From: Cryptomeria japonica
Taxonomy: Eukaryota > Streptophyta > Pinopsida > Cupressales > Cupressaceae
Length of the DNA stretch: 64,000 nt
Direction of reading: 5' to 3'
Assembly: GCF_030272615.1 (NCBI RefSeq)
Contig: NC_081405.1
Location: 22,302,047-22,366,046 of the forward strand
The notes below the pieces were generated by a model. It was not told the DNA's origin and searched no databases. It saw only the letters and a list, made by a program, of their open reading frames with translations. Position 1 is the stretch's first letter. The number at the start of each line of letters is the position of its first letter. Positions 23,370 to 33,603 of the stretch are shown here, one piece after another. Position numbers and translations under genes: made by a program.

Positions 23370-25080
23370 CTCTTCGAAATATCCTAATTCAAAAATACAA
23401 AAAAATTCAAAAATTTCAAAAATACAAAAAAAAAAATCATAAAAACATAAAAAATTGTTATTTGGTGAAAACCTGGCAAACAGGCACCCTGTGACACAAA
23501 AAACATTGAAAAATCAAAAAAAAGAAAAAGAAATAATTTCGTCCAATGGTGAAAACCACTTTGGTGGTGCCTTGGGCAAGTACCATGGTGAAAACTGGGT
23601 CACCAGCGCCATGCGTAGAGACATCTTTTCACTTTGCACACATTCACAACCAGTTCATCCATAATAAACTTACGCATTCCCATCATGGCTTGTTATTGAT
23701 CTACCCAAGATTGGTTCCCCATTCATAATAAACCTCCCTTTTCCTCCCTTTCCATCCATAATAAATCAGATCCTATTTGTGGCTAAGGCAAATCCTACAT
23801 CTAGTGATGGGTGTGGAACTGAGAACATCACATGTTTCAAGGAGTACAGTTTCTTCTAGCTTTCTTCAGTCTATCCACACACAAACCTGCAATATAGCAA
23901 CATTTGCATCACAGATCCGCAATAAAGTTTCATCTTCTCTGCAATAAAGTATCAGTTTCATGGATTCAGTCAGTTTCAGATGAGACACAGCAGCAACAAT
24001 GGGCTTCAACAAATCAAATCTTTCAACAGACTCAAACAACATATGGTTCTGTGCTATCTATCCTTTCTGTGAAAGTAAACATTGTGACCACAATCAAATA
24101 AGACTTATACAAGTGAGAAGAGACACTAAATTTGAGGACTACAATGGATGTTGGTGTTGAGTCTTGGTTTTCTTTTAATTTTATCTTTTGGTGACATGTC
24201 TTTTAGCTTTTCCGGGATGTCTTTGACTAGAGATTCTATCTCCAAGATGTCTTTGACTAGAAAGGCGAGGATGGGGTATCGTCACCTATTTGTATTTGAT
24301 GTCTGTGGATTGTCTCTTAGTAATGCTATGACTTGTCCAAGGATATGAGAACACTGTGAGTCTAGTGTGAACTGGGGCATTCCTTGTTTGCGGCTGTCTT
24401 ATCTCCATGCAAACAGGTAAAATGACTTTTTGGGTCAAACATATGCCTCGATTGTCATAACCTACTTGCCATAATAAAGCTCAATGATGATAACGCACAA
24501 GAAGCTCTTCCAATTTCATATCTTTTGTCTTTCATCCCCCTTTCTTGATTGACTTCCATCATCCTTCTCGAGTCCATGTAGCCTGCTATCACATGACTGT
24601 GTATAATGACACACCAAAAACATTTGCATTTCATGTAGTTTCACCTGCATTACCATGTATAAGCATTTCATATATACATATAGATATCACAATTACATCA
24701 CATCCTGCACACAACACATGTTAGAACATTTTATATTCTCATCATGTAAATAGTTATTTGCATTGTCATATTCATCTGCATTACATACATTCACATTTAC
24801 ATTTGCATACACATAGAAAACATAAAAAAAAAAAAAAAATATATTGCATTGCATCATATACATATTTGCATCCATAACATAAAACAAACATCACATAAGA
24901 ACATCTCATCATATAGGTACACATGCATATAACTGCCACAAAGATGAATCATCTCATATATATAATCATAAAGTGTCATGATACAATGATGTCAAAATCA
25001 TATGGCTACAAAGCACCCGCAGGTGTCTACATCATCATACAAAAATGGTACAATACTGATACATAGGGAGCCCTCTACGG
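23370..25080 (+). other. A-1 post-pol non-coding region
   Basis: No believable gene on the plus strand. It starts with A-rich sequence holding three GGTGAAAAC boxes (about 23462, 23549 and 23586), each followed by a short stretch that can pair back as GG...CACC. The same sequence follows pol in A-2 (62833-64000). From about 24600 the sequence is AT-rich with CAT/ACAT repeats and a run of A at 24827-24839. It ends at the 3' end of the antisense PMD gene. Confidence 0.6.
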
Positions 25081-27027
25081 CTATGATGAACTCCCTCCCT
25101 CGGAGCCGCTTGGCCTTGGTGGAATCTGAGCCCCTGAGTGACCCACCCTAGGATCATCCCTCCTATCTCCTCTATCTAGTGGTGGTGGAGGACCCATAAC
25201 CCCACCACTTGATGCCTGTCTCCTCCGGCTCCCTCCTGTAGCTGTCGCTATATGTGATGGTCTATGGAAGCTCCTCGCCCGCTGATCTGCTGGCACTGCA
25301 CCATAGTAGAGGTCTCTCCAGTAGGCAATCTCCTCCCCTGCCCGCAAGACATAAGCATATCCTACCCCTGTATCCTCCATTGCCTGTCTCCCGGCCCTCA
25401 GTGCTATCTCAGCCTCTGTATAACGTTGGATAGCCTGATCCCACTCCCGCTCAGTATCTCGGAGCCTTGTCCTGAGCCGATCCCTCTCCCTCTCCAGCTC
25501 CTGGATCTCATCTGCCTGGCCCTGGCAAATCTCCCTCAGATCTAGCAGCTCATCCTCTGCTGGGTCAACCCCCTCTACCTCTGCCTATGGCTCCCCCTGT
25601 ATGGGTACCTGCCCCTGTGCCTGTGCCTATACCTTTGCCTCTACCTATACCTGTACTGGTACTTGTCTCTGTCCCTGTCCCTGCACTTGTACCTGTCTGG
25701 AATCCTGTGCTGCTGGCACCTATAGCGGCAATCCACCGTGACCCCTCACCACCTGAGCCTATCTCTCCTCACCACCCTCCCTCCGAGGTGCAACCCTCCT
25801 CTCTCCAACTACTCCCCTCCTCCTCCGTCGGCCTCTGCCCCCATCCCCTCCACCATCATCATCATCTCCACCCCCATCTCCATCCAATGGCTCCCCTAGA
25901 TCCGTCAACCGTGGGAAGGGATGCTCTGCCCAGTATGCTGTGTACTCAACATCCATGCCAGCGTCCTCGATCTCTAGCCACATGTCCTAGGGTAGGGGTA
26001 TCATCTCTACCAGCTGTGTCACTACCTGATCATATGACAGTAAGGGCCCAAACTATGCCTAATCTCTAACTATCTGTGCATACCAGCCTAAGCCCTGGGG
26101 CATCCTCTGAATCCGACCAAAATATCGGCCAATCCTGTCTACCAGCTGCCTCTCCAGCACAAAAGGTATCCGCCTAATCAAATACCTACTCTGGAAGGTG
26201 TAGGGAAGATCAACTATGTCATCCTCCCACTGCTTACAACCCAGATAGGGTCTCCATATGACCACATCAATGTCATCTATCACTCGCCGCTAGTGCTCCA
26301 ACCTGCCGATCTGTGGCTATGATGTGATCATACCATACAAATGAATGAAGTTGCATCCATGTCCCCTGCCTCTGAAGTGTATCGGCCTCATCACTGGCAG
26401 ATGCTCATAAGCCCATACCTGCAGCAATGTCACTCCGCAGCCCAATCCCACTGATCCATGGTACACAAACTGATGAAGCTCATAATACAAATAGGCCAAC
26501 ATGCATGTTCCCCAAGCATATCTGGTGTGTTGCATCACTAGTATCTCTAGTGCTCCTCCCCAACCCACAACCAACCCCTGTGTCGCCCTATCTAGACACA
26601 AGAACCCACTGATAGCTCCTCCTACCACTGCCGACAATGCCAATCCTATGGCTGTCATGGTATCCCATGCCACATGTCCTGCCCTCATCTCCAGTCCTGG
26701 GTCCTGAAACACCCGTCTTAATGCCTCCCTGTCTCCATCTCAATCATATGGGATCAACTCCCCATCGATCGGTATCCTCAATATCCTGTATACATCCTCT
26801 AGGGTGACTGTCATCTCACCCATCGGCAAATGGAACGTGCACATCTCAGAGTGCCATCTCTCAGCTAATGCAGTCAGCAGTCCCATGTTCACCCGAAACT
26901 CAAGCACATATAGCACATGTCTCAATCCCATCTCCTCGATAGCAGCTCGCTCCTTGGCTATCAACTCAGGTCACAACCTCTGAGTAGACGGGAATCTCTC
27001 CCGTGACTCTAGCATCGACAAATACTC
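25081..27027 (-). pseudogene. Antisense plant mobile domain (PMD) gene carried by A-1
   Basis: On the minus strand one frame runs from 27027 to a terminal TAG at 25081-25083 with no frameshift, but it is cut by several stops (for example TGA near 26966 and 26740; TAG at 26317, 26059 and 25984). The N-terminal part is a clear PMD (aminotransferase-like, PF10536 type): LLTALAERWHSEMCTFHLP, then GEMTVTLEDVYRILRIPIDG, later GWGGALEILVMQHTRYAWG and WEDDIVDLP. The C-terminal part has acidic and Arg-rich stretches and a charged, probably coiled-coil segment (RDTEREWDQAIQRYTEAE). Minus-strand CTGCAG at 27028-27033 could be a splice acceptor, with an upstream exon near 27262-27618. PMD proteins occur as host silencing or development factors and inside plant transposons; here it is element cargo. 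Function inside the element is unknown. Confidence 0.85.
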
Positions 27028-27065
27028 CTGCAGTCAAGCAAATCACTCATGTCAGTCCTAGTGAC

Positions 27066-27272
27066 ACTTACTGTTCATCACAAAGTGTTGCTTCTATCCT
27101 AGTGGTACTCCATGTTCATCACAAAGTACTACGTGTGTGACACTCCCTGTTCATCACAAAGTGTTACTCAGATTTGCACTCACTGTTCATCACAAAGTGC
27201 TGCTCATACTCTAGTACTCCCTATTCATCACAAAGTACTCTATCTTGGTACTCCCTGTTCATCACAAAGTGC
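27066..27272. repeat. Minisatellite with CTGTTCATCACAAAGTG core
   Basis: Six copies of a 16-17 base core (TGTTCATCACAAAGT with small changes) start near 27070, 27112, 27149, 27186, 27228 and 27258. They are separated by unlike spacers of about 20-25 bases containing TACTCC. The array lies just upstream of the PMD exon on the minus strand, probably in an intron. Confidence 0.8.
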
Positions 27273-27394
27273 CTTGATCTATCCTAGTCTTCCCTAGAGG
27301 ACCTGCTTGAGTGTATCCTCTTAGCAGCTTATCCAATCGACAGCATATGTTCATCACAGAACTGCCGATTTGACCTAGAAGACCAAAACTTAAC

Positions 27395-27620
27395 ACAAAC
27401 GTGCTTACCTGACATAAACGCACTTTTAGACTGCACAGACGCGCCTGAAAAACATAGACGTGCCTAATCGACACAGATGTGGCTATGCTCTGCACAGACG
27501 TGCCTGGGTTGCATAGACGTGCCTTCTTGGCACAGACGCGACTGACCATCACAAACGTGGTCGCATTTGACATAGACGCTGGTTCCAATGTAGATGCGCT
27601 TGGCACCAACGCAGACACAC
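27395..27620 (-). repeat. Motif cluster 3, inverted copy of the leader CGCGTCTGTGT repeat
   Basis: About ten copies of the leader motif appear here in reverse orientation (plus strand CACAGACGCG, ACAGACGTGCC and relatives). In the minus strand, the PMD sense, they read GCGCGTCTGTGC-like. They lie 5' of the PMD gene, just as clusters 1 and 2 lie 5' of gag. An open minus-strand frame (27262-27618) runs through the cluster; it could be an upstream exon or chance. Confidence 0.75.
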
Positions 27621-28134
27621 CTAGACATTTTTTGACAGTTTTTGGACCCTAGTCTAAGTGCATTTATGACCCTATCTAGCATGCATTAATGACAAAATTA
27701 AATGCGTCAAAGTACGAGGAGGTTTGGTGGTACTTATCGGCTCTCCTGCCTCTGCTGGCCTCTGGAATCGGCAAACGCGATCGAATCTATGAATGAAAGC
27801 CATCGCTGCTGATTGCTGCTGCTCTATCTTTGCTCTGCAATCTTCTCTCGTGGATGTGTAGATGACAATGAGGATGTGTTTTCCCCTGTGGTCTATCTTA
27901 TAGCCTACCCTAGCCCTAGCCCTCGTTTCCCAAGTTAGTCTTCTTTATCTCGTGACTCTGTCACTTTATCCAGTCAGTCCATTCTAGCCTTTCTTTCTTA
28001 TCGAGAGATTGTCTACGATCTTTCCAGACATTTTCATCCAATCTCTCGAGGGGGCATATCATTCCCATCTTGGGGCAACTCTGTATCAGTTCATCTTATC
28101 TTTTTTGAAACAACACGACAAGCTGCATTGTCTC
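27621..28134. other. Region between motif cluster 3 and polypurine tract of A-1
   Basis: No reading frame or known domain seen. By position it would contain the promoter of the antisense PMD gene and the plus-strand 3' untranslated region. The sequence is less AT-rich than the element average. Confidence 0.4.
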
Positions 28135-28148
28135 AAAGAGGGGCAAAA
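28135..28148 (+). other. Polypurine tract of A-1
   Basis: AAAGAGGGGCAAAA precedes TGTAGACACC, the LTR start. Its position fits the plus-strand DNA primer. Confidence 0.85.
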
Positions 28149-28925
28149 TGTAGACACCTAAAATTGTCATGTCTAATTAAATAAATATTTTATTTATTTA
28201 ATTATCTAAGCTTAATTCTTCTATTAATTAAATAAATCTTTATTTATTTAATTAATTCATTTATCCTCTTCTAGCCTTATTTCTCATTTAAATAAATACA
28301 TTTATTTATTTAAATTATCCTTTTCCTAAATTAAATAAATATTTTATTTATTTAATTATCCCATTTCTTCTATTAATTAAATAAATCTTTATTTATTTAA
28401 TTAATTCATTAACCTTTTCTACCCATGACACATGTTATTCATCTCTTAATTCCTACACTACCTACCCCTTTCATTATTTTATTATTTCCCTTACCTACCC
28501 TCTAATCATAGCCGACCTCCTTTTATACCTCTCAATCTTATCCCTCCATTTCATATTGTGTCTTCTATATAAGGAGATGCTTCCTTCATTATCAAACCCT
28601 AATGAGCTTATGATGCATCCAAATGACCTAATTACTTGATCACTTGACTACACTATGATCCTACTTGCAACCACATTCCATTCTTTGTTGAGCTCTTGTG
28701 CACATAAAATCTGAGAGCAAATATATCAAGCAAGATCAATGGAGATAGGAAGAATGGAGATCAAAACCCTATTGGACATGTGATGATATAATCTTTGTGA
28801 TTTCATTTGATTTGCATTGTCTTAGGTAATCTTCATATGTTATGGTGGATCTTTGTTGATTGTTAGGCTAGGGTTTTGTGGTTGAATTCATTTAGTCTTT
28901 CAATATTGTTATTATTGTTATCCAT
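28149..28925 (+). repeat. 3' LTR of A-1 (family A), missing its last bases
   Basis: It begins TGTAGACACCTAAAATTG and follows the solo LTR and A-2 LTR base by base, including the five AT palindromes (28165-28410) and TATATAA (28566-28572). It stops at TTGTTATCCATT, where the others continue TTCACCATATACA. The next base belongs to the integrase of element C on the opposite strand. Confidence 0.9.
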
Positions 28926-29742
28926 TATAGCATTATTATGGATCAAAACACATAGCATTATCCATTACCAATTTTGCAGGTGTTCCAAATCTAGTCACAA
29001 TATTATCCATCAAGAAATCAATGACAATTTTACTAGTAGCTCTTCTTGTAGGGATGGTTTCTATCCATTTGGTGAAATAATCAGTGGCCACTATGATCCA
29101 TCCATGGCCTCTCCCTGACTTCTCAACAATTTCTCCAATGAAATCAATGCCCCACTATACAAAAGGAGCTTTTACTGAGACTAGATTTAGGGGTAAGGCT
29201 CCTTCATACTTAAGCTTGGAGGAGAATCTTTGACATGGATCACATCTCCGAACATATGCGTGGGTATCTTTAAATAAAGTGGGCCAATAATACCCAGCCC
29301 GTATTATCTTACCAGCAGTAGTCTTAGCAGAATAGTGACCTCCACACACTCCATCATGCATTTCAATCAACACCTGTTTAGCTTGAAATTCATCCAAACA
29401 CATTAGTAGCTCTCCATCTCTTTTTCTCCAGAAAAGATTACCCTGAATGAACACATATTTTTGAGACCTGAGTTTCAAAGTTCTTTTCTGATTGTATGTC
29501 ATTTCTTCTGGGAATATGTCACCTCTCAACACTTGGATTATCTCTGTGTACCAAGGTTGCCTCTCAATACTAGTGACCAAAACATCTCTAACCTCAACAT
29601 TGTGTATTTCTACATTCATGAGATTTGACTCAGTCATGAGCTTAGCCAAGCCTAAACCTCTCACCAATTTAGTGATCTTTATCTCTAAGTTGAACTCCTG
29701 AATTCTATTAATCCATCTGCATCTCTTCCTAGTAACCTCAGA
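28926..29742 (-). pseudogene. Element C integrase, truncated
   Basis: The fragment has the HHCC domain (EMHDGVCGGHYSAKTT, GYYWPTLFKDTHAYVRRC, DPCQRF at about 29220-29360). The core follows after a TAG at 29155-29157 (PFV, stop, WGIDFIGE; probably CAG), then YFTKWIETIP and TPAKLVMDNAMCF with the second Asp. The last catalytic Glu and the C-terminus are absent because the element ends at 28926, against the family A LTR. Confidence 0.9.
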
Positions 29743-30912
29743 CTAAGACAAAATATCTTTAACTGCAGCATGTGGGACATAGGCAATAATGTTTGCATTA
29801 ACTAAATATGGCCTAAAAGCCTTAACAGCCTTAACTAGGGCATAAGCTTGTTTCTCCATGGTTTCATATTTTAGTTCTGCTGCTTGCAAAGATTTACTGT
29901 AGAAGGCTATGGGATGTTCATATCCTTCATTGTCCTTTTGTAATAGTACTGCAGCCACCATGTGATATGAAGCAAAAGAAAATAGAGAAAAAGGCTTACT
30001 ATAATCAGGGGATTTCAACACTGGTGCCTCTTGGATTTCCTTCTTAATCTCATCAAAAGCTTTTGAAGCTTCTTGATCCCAATGAAACTTTGTGTCCTTC
30101 TTAAGCAATTTGACAATAGGCTTCACTACCTCTGTGAAGTTTGCAATGAATCTCTTGACAAAATTTATTTTACCTAAAAAGGATTGGATACCTTTCACAT
30201 TTTTAGGTTCAGACACCTTATTGATTGCTTCAATTCTCTCAGGGTCTATTCTTACCCCTTCCTTGGAAACTATGTGTCCCAATAACTTTCCTTCAGTGAC
30301 CCCAAAATGACATTTCTTGGGATTCAGTGACATGCCAAACTCTAGGGCTTTATCAAACACCTTCTCTAGATGTCCACAATGATCATCAGCTTTCTTTGAG
30401 AAACAAGTTAGATCATCTTGGTAAACCACCATAATAATATTTATGAATTCTTTAAAAGCCACATCCATAGCTCTCTGAAATGTAGCTCCTGCATTTTTTA
30501 ATCCAAATGGCATTCTCACATATACATAGGTTCCCCATGGAGTAGTGAAAGCTGTTTTAAACTGTTCAGACTCCTTTACCAACACTTGATTGTATCCTGA
30601 GAAACCATCCATCATGGATAAAAGATCACAACCTGTCAGTCTTTGTAGCATTGCTTCCATATTTGGAGATGAGTAATTATCCTTTAGGGAAGCAACATTC
30701 AGATTCCTAAAATCTACACACAATCTGATGTCTCCATTCTTCTTCCTTACTGGGACCAAATTGGAGACCCATGAAGAATGCCTTATTGGTTTGATAATCC
30801 CCCCTTCTCTCAATTTGGTCAACTCTTGTTGCATTTTAGTTTCTAATAAGGGGTTGATAGGTCTTTGTTTCTGTCTGAAAGGCTTAGCATCTGGAAGTAA
30901 GGGAACTTCATG
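29743..30912 (-). pseudogene. Element C reverse transcriptase and RNase H
   Basis: The frame from 30834 holds LREGGIIKPIRHSSWVSNLV, RLCVDFRNLN, SMMDGFSGYNQV, PFGLKNAGATFQRAM, VYQDDLTCF (YQDD in place of YVDD), then GKLLGHIVSKEGV and FIANFTEVVKPI. RNase H follows with FSLFSFASYHMVAAVLLQ, lacking the usual first Asp as in family A, then PIAFYSKSLQ and TMEKQAYALVKA. It ends at TAG 29743-29745; a TAG at 30913-30915 separates it from the pre-RT part (RTNLINLLKRYKHVFAWSYEDL, 30913-31236). Confidence 0.92.
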
Positions 30913-31254
30913 CTAAAAAAGATCTTGTCTATATGCCTTTAGGTCTTCATAAGACCAAGCAAAGACATGCTTATACCTTTTCAATAAATTGATAAGGTTA
31001 GTCCTAACATGAGGGGGTAGTTTCTTTCCGATATATACCAGCTTAGGAAATGATTCTGTCCCCAGGTTTACCTCCTCTAACTCTTCTAACTTGGTGGTAG
31101 ATTGCTGGTGTAAATGACTATCATTATAACTAAACATGCTCTCCAGCTCCACCAACCCTTTAGGTATCTCATTGGTCTCCAACTGGACAACATCATTTCC
31201 AAACACTGTCTCTCTATTATCTACCACTTCCACCAATGCATTGCAATCAATCTT

Positions 31255-31929
31255 TTATCCATCATAATCATCAACACATTGGATAAACCTAAGAATGTCT
31301 TCATCATTAGCAAAAACTTGCCAATTGTACACATTATCAGAGATAGCAGGCCTAGATTTTATTTCGACAGTGGAAATACCGGTTAGTGTTGCATCATCAT
31401 TTTTCAAAGCAACATTAGCTAGGAAATCTGCCATAATATTTTTGGTTCGCTCTATCCAATTAATAGAAAATGCATCAAAATGCTCAATGACATCCCAAAC
31501 AGCATGCTTATATTGCTTCAATCTATCATTCTTGGATGCATATTTAGATCTCACCTGAGAGACAACCAACTCTGAATCCCCCATTACCTTCAACAGTTGA
31601 ATTCCATTCTTTTTTGCAACCTCAAGTCCTAGTAACAGGGCTTCATACTCTACAGTATTATTTGTGCACTGGAATGCCAATAAGAATGAGTATTTAAAAG
31701 CTATACCTGACGGAGACACAAAAAGAACTCCTGCTTCAGATCCTTCTTTGGAGCAAGCTCCATCAAAATACATCTGCCATAACCCATACTGTTGTGCTTG
31801 TAATTCGACTACGATTGGGTCAGTATTCTTCAATTGAGGTGAGATTGGTTGAAGTCTGAAGTTATCTAAATCTACATCAATCATACAATTAAGCATACTA
31901 GGGTCCACATTTTCAATTACTTTAGGATC
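31255..31929 (-). pseudogene. Element C archaeal-type RNase H, located before RT
   Basis: LWQMYFDGACSKEG, TVEYEALLLGLEVAK, VMGDSELVVSQV and NIMADFLANVAL give the full D-E-D-D set of the RNase HI fold. The domain sits between protease (31930-32295) and RT, while in family A and typical Tat elements it is between RNase H and integrase. A TAA at 31255-31257 and a TGA at 31930-31932 flank it in frame. Catalytic residues look intact. Confidence 0.88.
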
Positions 31930-32320
31930 TCATGGCTCTCTGTATAGTTTGACTTGGTTGCCACCAATAGGGATAGTAGCATAAGATAAGTCTAGTTGGA
32001 CATTTCCCCCTACTGCTGCAGCCCACTGCCTGGACAGTAACATACCATAATGGGGTTTAGTATTAGTAACAATAACATCCATTTTGTAAGTGGCTTCAGG
32101 AAATGCTGCTATTTTTACTTCTACATCTCTCATTGTACCTATCACAGGCACTTCTCTGTTATCCATGGCATAACATTTCCCATACACAGTGGTTATTGAT
32201 AACCCTAATTCTTTCATAACACCATAGGGCATTACATTAGCAGCAGCTCCTGAGTCTATCATGCAATTTTTAATCAACCGGTTATTGACTAACAAAGTAA
32301 CATAAAAGGGGTCTACCTAA
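31930..32320 (-). pseudogene. Element C aspartic protease
   Basis: LIKNCMIDSGAAANVMPYGV has the D-S-G catalytic triad. VPVIGTMRDVEVKIA and YGMLLSRQW follow, matching the retropepsin-like fold of plant gypsy elements. TAG at 32317-32319 and TGA at 31930-31932 bound the fragment; both are single-base breaks in an otherwise continuous frame. It would cut the polyprotein. Confidence 0.88.
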
Positions 32321-33603
32321 GAAGGCTCTTGAGTGATAGTGGTTCCAACATAGACTTCTGGGGTTTGGAACTCTTGATCCTTTCCAACTTTAGCCAAACC
32401 AGTGGGTAATACTATGTCACTATCAGATATACTAGAAAATAAAGACAAAGTTGCATCCTTATGTTCTTTAATCTTTAGCAATTCTATTAATGGAACAGTG
32501 ACTTTCATTTGAGTTAAAGCTTGAGCCATATCAAATGTAGAATTATTACATTTTTCAGTATTAACCTTAACCTTTTCTATTTTGAATTGGCTTACCTTTT
32601 TCACTGTCTCTGCTCTTGGTACAGCACCAACATTTTTGTCATCTATGCCTTTAGGTAAATCTTTAACTGGTTCATCTTTTTCTAGACTGACCTTGGGAAT
32701 AGTAGAAGCACTGCTTGATGCCCCCTTTTTTGTGACTTCTTTTACAAACATAGACCCTGGCTCACCCTGATCAGTATCTCTCTTGGTGCTTCTCAGATTA
32801 TAGTTGTGTTTTGCTTTGGCAATTACAGCCTTAGTGATATTTCTAACTTCTTCCTCACTAGGCCTCCTAGGATGAACTTCTTCATCTTCAATTGTTACCA
32901 CATTCAATGTAGGATGTCAACCTAAGGCTAACTGTCCTTGCACTAACCTTTCACTATCTAGCACATCACTATATTCACTTTGCATAGATTCCTCATCACT
33001 TTCTACAACAATTTCAAACATATTAATGTCAAGCTCTGCTTCTAGTCTCATAGATTCTTCCAAAGCTTGAGCCACTGCACACTAATGAGGAGAATGTGGT
33101 TCGTCACAAGCAATACACCAAGGAGTATTTTCTATATTGTTAACAGTTTTCCCCTTCAAAGGATCCGGTGTGTCTTGACTTTGGGCAATTTTGGGCTTCT
33201 CAATTTGGGGTTTACCATCCTTCCAATTTGTATTATACAGCATATCATGTAATCTAGGAGGTCTATCTTGCCAATTATAATGGGGCTTATCATTTTTGCT
33301 AACCTTGGCAATCAAATCTTTCATAGCAGTAACCAGTTTCTCCATTTTATCATCCTCTTTAGCAACTTTGTTAGGTTGCTGTTTGGTTTCATGCCATAAT
33401 CTACCATCTGTCCTTCTTCCTAATTTTCCATATGCTTTTCTATTTCTTTCTAGATTTATAGCAATTCTAAAAGCATCCCTCAAGTTATGAGGATTTTTAT
33501 CTCTCAAAATATAAGCCATTTTGGAATCAAATGCATTGTAGTATGTATTAAGACACATGTTATCATCTAGCCTCATCACTTGATACAACCTGTGCATAGC
33601 TTT
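32321..33603 (-). pseudogene. Element C nucleocapsid and gag-pol linker
   Basis: One frame with stops at 33082-33084 (TAG) and 32908-32910 (TGA). It contains the end of the capsid (LNTYYNAFDSKMAYILRDKNP, LRDAFRIAINLER), a lysine-rich segment, and a knuckle-like WCIACDEPHSPH followed by a stop and CAVAQ. An acidic linker follows, then EVRNITKAVIAKAKHNYNLR, a segment often seen before the protease in these elements. Role beyond RNA binding and spacing is not clear. Confidence 0.75.

Larger units (their letters stand above)
13084..28925 (+). mobile_element. Ty3/gypsy (Tat-like, dual RNase H) element A-1
   Basis: Order on the plus strand: 5'-truncated LTR, PBS, 2.2-kb leader, gag, protease, G-patch, RT, RNase H, archaeal-type RNase H, integrase, a 1.7-kb non-coding stretch, an antisense PMD gene, polypurine tract, 3' LTR. 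RT before integrase gives Ty3/gypsy; the extra aRNH between RNH and INT is characteristic of Tat-type non-chromoviral elements. A-2 (from 52323) is a close sister. At least seven premature stops plus integrase frameshifts make it inactive. Its 3' LTR lacks about the last 15 bases because it abuts element C. Confidence 0.92.

Noticed and set aside
25264-26069. Pro/Leu-rich plus-strand frames opposite the PMD gene
   Set aside because: They are the antisense of the Arg/Asp/Gly-rich PMD C-terminus; the minus-strand frame has recognisable domains.
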